Part shown: positions 53,427 through 63,800 of the stretch, piece by piece
Numbering within the stretch: position 1 is the first letter of the stretch
Layout of the letters: each line of letters opens with the position of its first letter
Source of the DNA: Maribacter sedimenticola
GTDB lineage: Bacteria > Bacteroidota > Bacteroidia > Flavobacteriales > Flavobacteriaceae
Length of the DNA: 64,000 bases
Assembly (NCBI RefSeq): GCF_900188415.1
Contig: NZ_FZNV01000002.1
Location: forward strand, 105,339 to 169,338
Reading direction: 5' to 3'
Translations under genes and position numbers: made by a program
The notes under the pieces: generated by a model
What the model was told of the DNA's origin: nothing
The model's input: only the letters and a program-made list of their open reading frames with translations
The model's database searches: none

Positions 53427-55745
53427 ATGAAACAAATACGGCAGTTAATTATTATGGGTTTGGCGTTGGTGCTCACATCGTGTTATGACCCAGCTGAAAG
53501 TCCTGCCAATAGTGTTTTAGCCATTATTCCACAGCCCAACCAAATGAAAAAGGACAAAGGGTACTTTACTTTTGATAAAGGTACCGTATTGGTTGTTAAA
53601 AATGATGCATATGTAGAACCAACGTTGATCTTGTCCCAAAGGTTGAAGATTGCTGCAGGTTTTGATATGGCCATAGTCTATAGCCCTCCCACGGCCAATT
53701 ATGTACAAATAATGGTAGATACCAGTCTTGCTGCCGAGGCATATAAACTATCCATCAATGAAGGGTATATACAGTTGAAGGCATCAACCAAAAATGGCTT
53801 GGTGTATGGTATGCAATCCTTGCGTTTGCTTTTGCCCAAGGAAATGGAAAGCAAACAAATACAATCTCACGTAAATTGGTCGGTTCCGGTCATGGAAATT
53901 GAGGATAGTCCCAGATATGGTTACAGAGGGGTAATGTTAGATGTTTCAAGACATTTTTTTGATATCGCATATATTAAAAAAACCTTGGACCGTATGTCCC
54001 TCCTAAAATTAAATACGTTTCATTGGCATTTGGTAGATGATCAAGGTTGGCGCATAGAGATTAAAAAATATCCAAAACTTACCGAGATAGGCGGCTTTAG
54101 GGTAGATCAGGAAGATAAACACTGGAACTCAAGAAAAGTTACCCAAGCAGGTGAAGCAGCTGGTTATGGTGGATTTTATACTCAAGCACAAATTAAGGAA
54201 GTGGTTGATTATGCGGATAAATTGGGAATAACCGTAGTACCTGAAATTGAAATGCCTGCACATGTAATGAGTGCAATTGCCGCTTATCCTGAGTTGAGCT
54301 GTTTTGAAAAGCCTATTGGTGTACCTTCCGGTGGAGTATGGCCAATAACTGAAATTTATTGCGCTGGCAAGGAGCAAACATTTGTATTCTTGGAAGATGT
54401 AATAGATGAGGTGGCGGACTTGTTTCCAGGAACATATATCCATATTGGGGGAGATGAAGCCACCAAGACCAATTGGGCAGTTTGTCCCCACTGCAAAAAA
54501 AGAATGCAAGAAGAAAAGTTGGCGTCCGTAGAAGAATTGCAGAGTTACTTTATCCGTAGAATGGAAAAGTATATTAATGCTAAAGGCAAGGAGATAATTG
54601 GATGGGATGAAATTTTGGAAGGCGGTTTGGCACCAGGCGCTGCAGTAATGAGCTGGCGTGGAACACAAGGAGGTATGGAGGCATCAGAACAAGGGCATAA
54701 GGTCATAATGACGCCTGGCGAGTTCTGTTATTTTGACCAATACCAAGGACCACAGAATACGGAGCCCATTGCCATTGGCGGTTATCTGCCGCTTAAGAAA
54801 GTGTATGGTTTTGATCCAGTAATTCCAACAATGAGCAAGGAACAGGAATCTTTTGTGATGGGGGGACAGGCAAATCTATGGTCAGAATATATACCTACGG
54901 AAGAACATTCTGAATATATGCTTTTTCCTAGGTTGCTCGCCTTATCGGAAACCCTATGGAGTACCAAGGAACAACGTAATTGGAGCAATTTTTCCGAACG
55001 ATTAAAAGTAATCAACGAAAGGTTGGAGTTCATGGGTGTCAATGTTTCCAAAAGTGCGTATGCCATTAGGGATAGTGCAACAGTGGACATTGGTTCAAAA
55101 TCGATATCGGTTAAACTACATAATGAGTTTGATGATGCCGACATACGTTATGCATTTGCCCATGATGCGGATAATTTCATACCCTATACCGTTCCCGTTA
55201 CCATTGATTCATCGGTAACGATTACTGCAAAAGCTTATGAGGACGGTAAGGCTATGTCTCCATTATTTACACAGCAATATGATTTTCATAAAGGTGTGGG
55301 TGCAAAGGTTACATATCATACCTTATATAATAGTAGTTATGCAGGTGAGGGAGAATCTACATTGGTCAATGTGTTGCGGGGCAGTAAAAATTTTCACGAC
55401 GGACAATGGCAGGCTTGGCTGAACACGGATGTGGAACTGACCATAGATCTGTTGAATCAGAAAGACATTTCTGAAATCGTATTGGGTTTTCTACAAAACC
55501 AAGGTCCGGATATTTTCTATCCCACGGCAATTTCCATTTCCCTTTCCAAGGACAATATTGAATTTCAAGAAGTGGATATCATGGAAATTCCGTTTAAAAG
55601 TGCCAATACGGATGAAATACAGGACGTTAAGATTTCTTTTGGCCGGACCAAGGCCAGGTATATAAAAATTCATGCGGTCAATGGTCCCTATCCTGGAAAT
55701 GACGGGGGTTCATGGTTATTCATGGATGAAGTTAAAATCAATTAA
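53427..55745 (+). CDS. Beta-N-acetylhexosaminidase (GH20) lipoprotein
   Basis: 772 residues from ATG 53427, which gives a lipoprotein signal (lipobox LTSC, Cys19); ATG 53394 would add 11 residues before it. Parts: an N-terminal GH20b-like domain, a catalytic barrel with RGVMLDVSRHFF, FHWHLVDDQGWRIEIKKYP, and the acid pair HIGGDEATK (Asp343-Glu344), then a chitobiase C-terminal-like segment and an F5/8 type C domain at the end (YIKIHAVNGPYPG). It should remove terminal GlcNAc or GalNAc from glycans. Likely in one operon with GHL10; SusC follows after 220 bp with its own promoter. Confidence 0.95.
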   Translation: MKQIRQLIIMGLALVLTSCYDPAESPANSVLAIIPQPNQMKKDKGYFTFDKGTVLVVKNDAYVEPTLILSQRLKIAAGFDMAIVYSPPTANYVQIMVDTSLAAEAYKLSINEGYIQLKASTKNGLVYGMQSLRLLLPKEMESKQIQSHVNWSVPVMEIEDSPRYGYRGVMLDVSRHFFDIAYIKKTLDRMSLLKLNTFHWHLVDDQGWRIEIKKYPKLTEIGGFRVDQEDKHWNSRKVTQAGEAAGYGGFYTQAQIKEVVDYADKLGITVVPEIEMPAHVMSAIAAYPELSCFEKPIGVPSGGVWPITEIYCAGKEQTFVFLEDVIDEVADLFPGTYIHIGGDEATKTNWAVCPHCKKRMQEEKLASVEELQSYFIRRMEKYINAKGKEIIGWDEILEGGLAPGAAVMSWRGTQGGMEASEQGHKVIMTPGEFCYFDQYQGPQNTEPIAIGGYLPLKKVYGFDPVIPTMSKEQESFVMGGQANLWSEYIPTEEHSEYMLFPRLLALSETLWSTKEQRNWSNFSERLKVINERLEFMGVNVSKSAYAIRDSATVDIGSKSISVKLHNEFDDADIRYAFAHDADNFIPYTVPVTIDSSVTITAKAYEDGKAMSPLFTQQYDFHKGVGAKVTYHTLYNSSYAGEGESTLVNVLRGSKNFHDGQWQAWLNTDVELTIDLLNQKDISEIVLGFLQNQGPDIFYPTAISISLSKDNIEFQEVDIMEIPFKSANTDEIQDVKISFGRTKARYIKIHAVNGPYPGNDGGSWLFMDEVKIN

Positions 55746-55877
55746 CATATAAGCCAAGTTGCACAACCAGAATGGAAGGAGGTGAGGAAAATCTGAATTG
55801 ATCTGAAAATCAGTAGGGTTCAGAAATAAAAAAAATGGTATTGCAAATATTGTACAAGTGATGGCGAATATCCTTCA

Positions 55878-55907
55878 TTTGAAAGGTTTCTATAGACTAT
55901 ATATTTG
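55878..55907 (+). promoter_or_regulatory. Promoter of the susC-like gene
   Basis: TTTG (55878-55881) and TATATTTG (55900-55907) with 18 nt between them match the Bacteroidetes -33/-7 promoter exactly. Transcription would start near 55914, about 50 nt before the ATG. Confidence 0.72.
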
Positions 55908-55965
55908 GTATTAAGAAAACCTTAAGATAACATTAAACTAAGTAACTAATTAAAACAATTCGATA

Positions 55966-58900
55966 ATGATTCAAAAATTCAACTATGTATTGCTGTTTGT
56001 GGCTATGCTGTCCTTTCAAGGAGCATTTTCACAAGCGGTTTCAGGTACAATAACAGACCAGTCGGGTTCTCCTCTCCCTGGTGTGAACGTTGTAGAAAAG
56101 GGTACCAGTAATGGTACATCTGCAGATTTTGATGGTAACTATACTATCAATGTTACCGATGGTGCTACCTTGGTATTTAGCTCTATTGGCTATACCAAAA
56201 AGGAAATTGCGGTATCTGGCCAAACAGTTATCAACGTAACCTTGGAAGAGGATGCGGAACAGTTGGGCGAGGTGATCGTTACTGCATTGGGTATTAAAAA
56301 GGAGGAAAAGGCCTTAGGGTACTCCCTTACACAAGTAGACGGTGGTGAGCTTTCCGGCGTAAAGACAGTGAGTGCCATTAATTCCTTACAAGGTAAGGTA
56401 GCTGGTGTTAATATTACCGGATCCGCAACGGGAGCTTCTGGTACCAGTAACGTGGTTATTCGTGGTGCTTCTTCTGCAAGTGGTACCAACCAGCCTTTAT
56501 ATGTTGTAGATGGTATTCCTATCAACAACCAGAATTTAGGATCTGCAAGCCGTTGGGGCGGGGCGGATTTTGGTGATGGTATTTCCAGTATCAACCCAGA
56601 TGACATTGCCAGTATGAGTGTACTTAAAGGTGGTGCGGCCGCGGCATTGTACGGATCTAGGGCAGCAAATGGTGTTATTATCATCAACACCAAATCAGGA
56701 AAACAACAAAATGGTTTCGGTGTTGAATATTCAAGTTCATTGTTGATGGAATCTGCTATGACAGATTTGTACGATTTCCAAAAAGAATATGGTCAAGGAA
56801 CCAATGGTGTTGCCCCATCTGATAGATTAGAGGCATTGGATGCCGGTATCAACTCTTGGGGAGCAAAACTTGATGGTTCAAGCGTTGCTCAATTTGACGG
56901 TGTTAGTAGACCATATAGTAATGCTGGAGATAACGTAAAAAACTTCTTCAACACTGCTACTACCTTTACCAATACGGTTGCGGTAAGCAAATCTGGTGAC
57001 GGGTATAACTTTAGGTTTTCAGGTACCGATCTAACTAACTCTGATATTACGCCAAATGCAGGTTTGAACAGAAAGTCGTTCTCTATAAACGCAGGTGTGG
57101 TAATGAACGAAAAATTAACCTTGGATGTTAACGGTAAGTATGTAATAGAGAACGTTAAGAACAGACCAAGACTTTCAGATTCTCCAGGTAACTCTAACTT
57201 TACGGTTGCCTTATCACCGGCCAACGTAAATGTTGCCGACTATCAACCAGGATTCTTTCAGGAAGGAACAACGGTTGCTGGTTTGGATTCAAGACCAGGT
57301 TACAATGAAGTTGGTTCAGAATACTTAATTTCTACGGCAAGTACCTATCATCAAAATCCATATTGGGTAACCGAAAGATTCAACAATGAGAGTGATAAAA
57401 ACAGGTTCATTGGTTCCGGTACTTTAAGATATGAATTGACAGATTGGTTATATGCAATGGGTAGGGCAGGTATTGATCAATATACTGCAAGTATTACCAA
57501 TGTAGAACCTTACGGTACGGCTTACAAAAATTTGGGAGGAATGACCGAAACTACATACAATGTATCTACGGTAGATGCGGACGTAATTTTAGGTATAGAA
57601 AAAGATATTACGGAAAAGTTTGCTACCAACATTGTTTTAGGGGCCAACAGTAATACGTTCACCAATGAAAGAACAGAGTTAAATGGTCAGGATTTTGTAA
57701 TTCCTGATTTAGTGACCATTGGTAACGTTGCCAGAAAAAACTACGGGTATTCTTTTTCTAAGAATAAAAGATCAGGCGTTTATTTTTCAACGGAACTTTC
57801 TTATGACAGCTATTTATATCTTACCGTTACCGGTAGAAATGACTGGTTCTCTACATTATCGTTGGCAGGGAAAACATCTCCAAACTCATATTTCTATCCA
57901 TCGGTCAGTTCAAGTTTCATTTTTTCCGATGCCTTTCAAATGCCTAGCTGGATTACCTTTGGTAAAATTCGTGCAGGATATTCTGATATAGGTGGTGGAG
58001 CTAACGACCCTTATCAATTGTCATTGGTATATGGTATCAATGATACATATACTGCTACGGGAACTCCTGTTTCCATTGGTGGTGTAGGTGGTGCGGATTC
58101 CAATAAATTACCGAACATCAACCTTACGCCATTCTCCAAGTCAGAATATGAAATAGGTTTTGATCTTAAGATGTTCAATAATAGATTTGGTATCGATTTT
58201 GCTTATTACAACAATAAGACTACAGATGATATTGTGCCTATAGATATTTCAAGAACTACAGGATTTACAAAAGCGGTCATCAACATTGGTGAGGTAACCA
58301 ACCAAGGTGTGGAACTTCTATTGACCGGTGCTCCTGTAAGAACGGAAAACTTTAATTGGGACATTACCTATAACTTAGGATATAACGAAAATATGGTGGT
58401 CAAGACAGATGCTGATGACAATCCTATATTTGCAGGTGACCAAGCAACTGGTGTCAATGTTCAGTCTGGTGCAATAGTAGGTAAACCAATCGGTGCACTT
58501 TACGGTACATCTTTCGTAAGAAATGATGCAGGTGAAATTCAATATGACAGTAACGGTACTCCATCCATTGGTGAGAATAAATTTTTGGGCAACGGTGTAG
58601 CACCTTACTCAATGGGTCTTACCAATAATTTCCGTTACAAGGACTTTAACCTTAACTTCTTGATCGATGCTAAATTTGGAGCAGAGATTGCCTCTGGTAC
58701 CAGTGCTTATGCTACCTACTACGGTGCAAGTAAAAACACATTGGAAGGAAGGGAAAACGGATTGTCAGTTAGTGGTGTAGATGCTGCAGGAGCGCCTTTC
58801 TCTACTACTATAGCCCCAGAAAATGTAAGTTCTTACTATCAGAGAATATACTCTATAGCAGAAGCGCATATTCAAGATGCCGACTTTATTAAACTTAGAC

Positions 58901-59121
58901 AACTTAGTTTAGGCTATAATCTGCCATCTAGTGTAATATCTAAAACGTTCTTAAAGAGTGCCAACATTTCCTTGATAGCCAGAAACTTGTTCTACATCAT
59001 GAGAAATACACAGGATATTGATCCAGAATCTTCATTCAACGCTAGTTTTGGTGCAGGTTTAGAGCGTTTTGGTCTTCCTTCAACTAGAAGTTACGGATTA
59101 AGTTTAAATGTTAAATTTTAA
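55966..59121 (+). CDS. SusC/RagA-type TonB-linked outer-membrane transporter
   Basis: 1051 residues. Signal peptide, then the carboxypeptidase-like domain (SGTITDQSGSPLPGVNVVEKGTSNGTSADFDGNYTI), the plug with LGYSLTQVDG, VNSLQGKVAGV-type segment and LYVVDGIPINNQN, then a 22-strand-type barrel ending with an aromatic residue (SLNVKF). It imports a glycan through the outer membrane with TonB energy and the SusD partner encoded 11 nt downstream. It has its own promoter. No HTCS or anti-sigma regulator is adjacent. Confidence 0.96.
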   Translation: MIQKFNYVLLFVAMLSFQGAFSQAVSGTITDQSGSPLPGVNVVEKGTSNGTSADFDGNYTINVTDGATLVFSSIGYTKKEIAVSGQTVINVTLEEDAEQLGEVIVTALGIKKEEKALGYSLTQVDGGELSGVKTVSAINSLQGKVAGVNITGSATGASGTSNVVIRGASSASGTNQPLYVVDGIPINNQNLGSASRWGGADFGDGISSINPDDIASMSVLKGGAAAALYGSRAANGVIIINTKSGKQQNGFGVEYSSSLLMESAMTDLYDFQKEYGQGTNGVAPSDRLEALDAGINSWGAKLDGSSVAQFDGVSRPYSNAGDNVKNFFNTATTFTNTVAVSKSGDGYNFRFSGTDLTNSDITPNAGLNRKSFSINAGVVMNEKLTLDVNGKYVIENVKNRPRLSDSPGNSNFTVALSPANVNVADYQPGFFQEGTTVAGLDSRPGYNEVGSEYLISTASTYHQNPYWVTERFNNESDKNRFIGSGTLRYELTDWLYAMGRAGIDQYTASITNVEPYGTAYKNLGGMTETTYNVSTVDADVILGIEKDITEKFATNIVLGANSNTFTNERTELNGQDFVIPDLVTIGNVARKNYGYSFSKNKRSGVYFSTELSYDSYLYLTVTGRNDWFSTLSLAGKTSPNSYFYPSVSSSFIFSDAFQMPSWITFGKIRAGYSDIGGGANDPYQLSLVYGINDTYTATGTPVSIGGVGGADSNKLPNINLTPFSKSEYEIGFDLKMFNNRFGIDFAYYNNKTTDDIVPIDISRTTGFTKAVINIGEVTNQGVELLLTGAPVRTENFNWDITYNLGYNENMVVKTDADDNPIFAGDQATGVNVQSGAIVGKPIGALYGTSFVRNDAGEIQYDSNGTPSIGENKFLGNGVAPYSMGLTNNFRYKDFNLNFLIDAKFGAEIASGTSAYATYYGASKNTLEGRENGLSVSGVDAAGAPFSTTIAPENVSSYYQRIYSIAEAHIQDADFIKLRQLSLGYNLPSSVISKTFLKSANISLIARNLFYIMRNTQDIDPESSFNASFGAGLERFGLPSTRSYGLSLNVKF

Positions 59122-59132
59122 AAAGGAAAACT

Positions 59133-60626
59133 ATGAAAAATATATTTTATTTAGCGGTATTTTCAATGCTCTTCTTCACATCGTGTGATAAAGGTTTTGA
59201 GGATATCAATGTAGACCCTACATATGCTCCAACATTAGATGTAAAATACAAATTTCCACAAGCGGTATTGTATACTGCGGGGCAACGTTATGAGTCTTGG
59301 AGAGGTAATTTTATTTACTGTTCCGTAATGATGCAACACCTAGCAAGCACGCAAGGATATTGGAATGGGGATAAGTATACGTTAAGTACAGGTTACGCCG
59401 GTGCTTTATGGGAAGCGGAATATCCACAGGCCATTAAGACCTTGGAAGATATGAAAGCTCAATTAGAGGCCGATGAATTGACCGCGTCTCCAGAGTATGC
59501 TATGGTTAGGATACTACGTGTATTCTCTTTTCACAGATTAACGGATATCTATGGTGATATTCCTTACAGTGAAGCTGGTAAAGGATTTATTGATGGGGTA
59601 TTGAGACCGGTTTATGATGACCAAGAGTTCATTTACAAAGACATGTTGAACGAACTTAAGGAAGCATCGGATGCTTTGAGCGGTGGTACAAGTGCCTTGG
59701 GTACTTCAGATATCATATTCAATGGTGATTTGACCAAATGGAAGAAATGGGCCAACTCCATGATGTTACGTTTAGGATTAAGATTGGTAAAGAGAGATCC
59801 TGCCTTGGCGCAACAATGGGCACAAACCGCTATAGAGGGTGGTGTAATGACCTCAAATGAGGATATAGCTTATGTCATTCACCAATCTGGTAACGGAATT
59901 TTACAAAACGGAAATAGTGAGGTATTCCTTGCCGACCGTTCTTCAAGAATCAGTAAAACTTTCATGGATTTCTTGCAAGGTGATCCAAGAATGCCGGTTT
60001 TGGTAGCATTGCCAGATGGTAATAATGATGTTGCTGTTCAGAAAGGATTGCCAAATGGGTATGATGGTACAACCATAGCAAATGCACCGGGTGGTGATGA
60101 TATGTCTACTTATTCTGAAGTAAATTCCAACACGTTGCAAGGATTGGATGCACCAATGTTCTTCCAAACATATGCAGAAGTTGAATTTATGTTGGCAGAA
60201 TCTGCCGTAAGATGGGGTCTTGCTGGTGGTGCTGCCGCTGCAGAAGATCACTATAATGCTGGTGTAACCGCTGCCATGAAGTTTTTAGAACTGTATTCTG
60301 AGGATGCAGCCATTGATGATGCGGATATTGCAACTTACTTGGCAGATAACCCATATGACCCGGCAAATGCATTGGAGCAAATCAATACCCAATACTGGGC
60401 TGCTACGTTCTTGAACGAATATGAGGCATTTGCAAACTGGAGAAGAACAGGGTTTCCTGTATTGACTCCAGTAAACTATCCTGGTAATGTTACCAATGGT
60501 ACCATTCCTAGAAGGTTGACTTATTTTACGGGTGAGGCCGTAACGAACAAAGAAAATTATGATGCGGCCGTTGCAAGTCAAGGTCCGGATTTGCTTACCA
60601 CTAGAGTATGGTGGGATGCCGAATAA
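59133..60626 (+). CDS. SusD-like surface glycan-binding lipoprotein (SusD-like_2 type)
   Basis: 497 residues, lipobox FFTSC (Cys18). The start pattern CDKGFEDINVDPTYAPTLDVKYKFPQAVLYTAG and the TPR-like helices (about 80-240) fit the SusD/RagB superfamily, subgroup SusD-like_2. YAEVEFMLAESAVRWGLAGG is the conserved late helix. It caps the SusC barrel and binds the oligosaccharide. A terminator follows, so SusCD is a compact pair. Confidence 0.95.
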   Translation: MKNIFYLAVFSMLFFTSCDKGFEDINVDPTYAPTLDVKYKFPQAVLYTAGQRYESWRGNFIYCSVMMQHLASTQGYWNGDKYTLSTGYAGALWEAEYPQAIKTLEDMKAQLEADELTASPEYAMVRILRVFSFHRLTDIYGDIPYSEAGKGFIDGVLRPVYDDQEFIYKDMLNELKEASDALSGGTSALGTSDIIFNGDLTKWKKWANSMMLRLGLRLVKRDPALAQQWAQTAIEGGVMTSNEDIAYVIHQSGNGILQNGNSEVFLADRSSRISKTFMDFLQGDPRMPVLVALPDGNNDVAVQKGLPNGYDGTTIANAPGGDDMSTYSEVNSNTLQGLDAPMFFQTYAEVEFMLAESAVRWGLAGGAAAAEDHYNAGVTAAMKFLELYSEDAAIDDADIATYLADNPYDPANALEQINTQYWAATFLNEYEAFANWRRTGFPVLTPVNYPGNVTNGTIPRRLTYFTGEAVTNKENYDAAVASQGPDLLTTRVWWDAE

Positions 60627-60702
60627 TTTTTAAAATATGAAATCTGTTTTATTAGTTCATCTTTTAGTACAGATACAATTGTTGAGTTAGTGTAAGGGAA
60701 AG

Positions 60703-60729
60703 AGGAGATTTGTATAAATCTCCTTTTTT
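60703..60729 (+). terminator. Terminator after the susD-like gene
   Basis: AGGAGATTT / AAATCTCCT with a 4-nt loop followed by a T run. Confidence 0.88.
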
Positions 60730-60766
60730 CATTTTAAGTTCATATTACAAACAGCTTTCAAGATTA

Positions 60767-60774
60767 TATCTTTG
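60767..60774 (+). promoter_or_regulatory. Candidate -7 element of the FG-GAP gene
   Basis: TATCTTTG fits TAnnTTTG, 59 nt before the start; -33 element unclear. Confidence 0.3.
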
Positions 60775-60832
60775 GAAATTGTTACTTTTCTCCAATCAAT
60801 AAGTATTTAATAACCCTATTCAATCTAGGTTC

Positions 60833-63800
60833 ATGAAGAAAATCATTCTTTTAATGTTTTTTATTTCAGTGTATGTCAAAGGCCAACAAGCTAGGTTATT
60901 TGACTATGTTCCGGCTAGGCAGAGCAACGTTGATTTCAATAATAAATTAAAACCAACGGACGATGAGAATTTTTTCATTTACGATAATTTTTATCAAGGG
61001 GCCGGGGTTGGCTTGGGAGATATAAACAATGATGGATTATTGGATATTTATTTCTGTGGAAATCAGGAAAAAGATAGGTTGTACTTAAATAAGGGCAATT
61101 TTGTATTTGAGGACATTACCAAAAAAAGTGGCATTCTAGCAGTGGATGAAGGTTGGTCCTCATCTGTATCCATGATTGATATCAATAATGATGGACTCTT
61201 GGACATTTATGTGACCAAAGAATTGTATGATAATCGTCCGGACTGGAGGCGTAATAAATTATACATCAATAAGGGAAACAGCACATTTGTGGAAGTAGCG
61301 CAAAAAGTTGGTTTGGGAGATACTACTAGAACCCGGGGTGCCGCATTTTTGGATTATGATCTAGATGGTGACCTAGATGCATTCTTGTTGAGGCAGCCAC
61401 CTAATCCCGGTTTATATTCCAAATATAAGGTCATGTCAGATAATGGGGAGCTAACAGATGAACAATATGCTCCACAGCTCTATGAGAACAGGAACGGTAT
61501 ATTTTATAATGTATCCAAAGAAGCCAAGGTCTTGAGTCCCTCTTATGCCAATGCGGTAACCGTAGGGGATATCAACAAAGATGGTTATCCGGATATTGTG
61601 GTTGCCAATGATTTTGATGCACCGGATGCACTTTATATCAATCAGGGAGATAAAACGTTTAAAAATTTGTCCAATACGGCATTTAAACATACTTCATATT
61701 ATGCAATGGGGGTAGATATTGCCGATATCAATAATGATATGTTGTTGGATATTTTTACCGTAGATATGGCGGCCAATGATAATTTTAGGCTAAAATCCAA
61801 TATGAGCGGTATGAATCCGGATCAGTTTTGGAAAATTGTGGATAAGGGATGGAACTATCAATATATGTACAATGCCCTACAATTAAACAATGGAAACGGT
61901 ACGTTTAGTGAGATCGGGCAGCTATCTGGTGTATCCAGTACAGATTGGAGCTGGTCTCCATTAATCGCTGATTTCGATAATGATGGGTACAAGGATATTT
62001 TTGTTTCAAACGGTATTGTTAGGGATATCAGAAACACAGATGCCGATGTAAAGATAAAACTGTATATCAATAAAAAATTACAGGAATATATAGGCAAACA
62101 TGGCAATGCCGACTATAATTCTCTTTGGGATGTGGTAGACCATAATGAAATGGTGGCCCTATTTCCTTCAACTAAAATGCAAAACAAGTCCTTCAAGAAC
62201 GTAGATGGGTATCAATTTCAGGATGTATCCGAAAATTGGGGGATCGATAAAAAAACATTTTCAAGTGGTGCTGCCTATGGTGATTTGGATAATGATGGTG
62301 ATTTGGATATGGTATTGAACAATGTCAATGAAATAGCACATATTTTAAGGAACAATACAAATAACAATTTTTTAAGGATACAATTGTCAGGCCCCAAGAA
62401 TGAAGTCGTATTGGGGGCAAATGTGCAAATTTATTATGGTGACGGTAAACAGCAATATGCAGAGACTACTAGCGCACGTGGCATGTTTTCGGTAAGCGAA
62501 CCCGTTATTCATTTTGGTTTGGGAAATCACGCCCGTGTTGATAGTTTGTTCGTTAACTGGCCTACTGGATTGCGTACCGAAATCTATGATCCGGTAATAA
62601 ACCAACAGATAGACCTAAGCATTACTTCCGGAAAGGAAAAAGTGATATCGTCCTCTTTTGAAGTGCCGAAAATGTTTTCGGAACATACGAGGGGTTCATT
62701 AAAATTTAAACATAAGGAAAACAGATTCAATGACTATGCACATCAAGTTCTATTGCCCCATACCATGTCAGAATTTGGCCCTGCATTGGCCGTTGCCGAC
62801 ATTAATAATGACGGATTGGATGACGTGTTCATTGGTGGTGCATTTGGGGAGAAGGCTATGCTGTATATACAAGATGAAACGGGGAGTTATAAAAGTATTG
62901 CTGAACGTTTATGGGAAGGGGAAAAAAATTATGAGGACGTAGATGCCGTATTTGTGGACATTAACGGCGATGGGTTTAAAGACCTCTTTGTAGTTAGTGG
63001 TGGCAATGCCTACGTAAAAAATGATATCCATTATATGGATCGCCTTTACCTCAACGATGGTAAGGGAAATTTTAACAAAGGAGCCTTGCTGAACGGTAAA
63101 CCAATAAGTGGTTCCGTAGTAAAGGTTATGGATTACGATAAAGATGGGGATATGGATGTTTTTGTAGGAGGTAGACATATACCTCACCAGTACCCCTTAC
63201 CAAGTTCAAGTATGTTATTTGTTAATGAAAAAGGGCAATTGATTAATAAAACGGATGAATTGGCGCCGGAATTCAATGAGGTTGGTATGGTTACCGATGC
63301 TATTTGGGCCGATTATGATGCAGATGGTGATGCAGATTTGTTTTTGGTAGGGGAATGGATGCCAATTACATTGTTCTCAAATACCGATGGAACACTTTCT
63401 AAAGCCATGGTCAATGATTTTGAAACTACTGCTGGTTGGTGGTATAGTGTACAACAGGGAGATTTTGATAATGACGGGGATATAGATTTGATAGCGGGAA
63501 ACTTAGGTCTAAATAATAAATACAAAACCACCAATGAAACCCCGTTTGATGTGTATTATGATGATTTTGATGGTAATGGTAGTAGTGATATTGTTTTGGG
63601 ATACTATAACAATGACAAACATTTTCCATTAAGGGGTTTTTCCTGTTCGTCCCAGCAAATTCCAAGCCTAAAGGAAGAATTTAAAAAATATGATCTATTT
63701 GCCTCATTAGAAATTGATCAGGTTTATGGCAAGGACAATTTAGAAGAAGCCCTGCATTATATAACCGATACCTTTGCATCTATCTATATTGAAAATTTAG

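Noticed and set aside
54129-56693. Antisense ORFs of 120-179 codons under GH20 and SusC
   Set aside because: Shadow frames of well-supported genes with no recognisable features.
60640-60693. 17-codon ORF after the susD-like gene
   Set aside because: Too short and hydrophobic by chance in AT-rich DNA; no supporting context.
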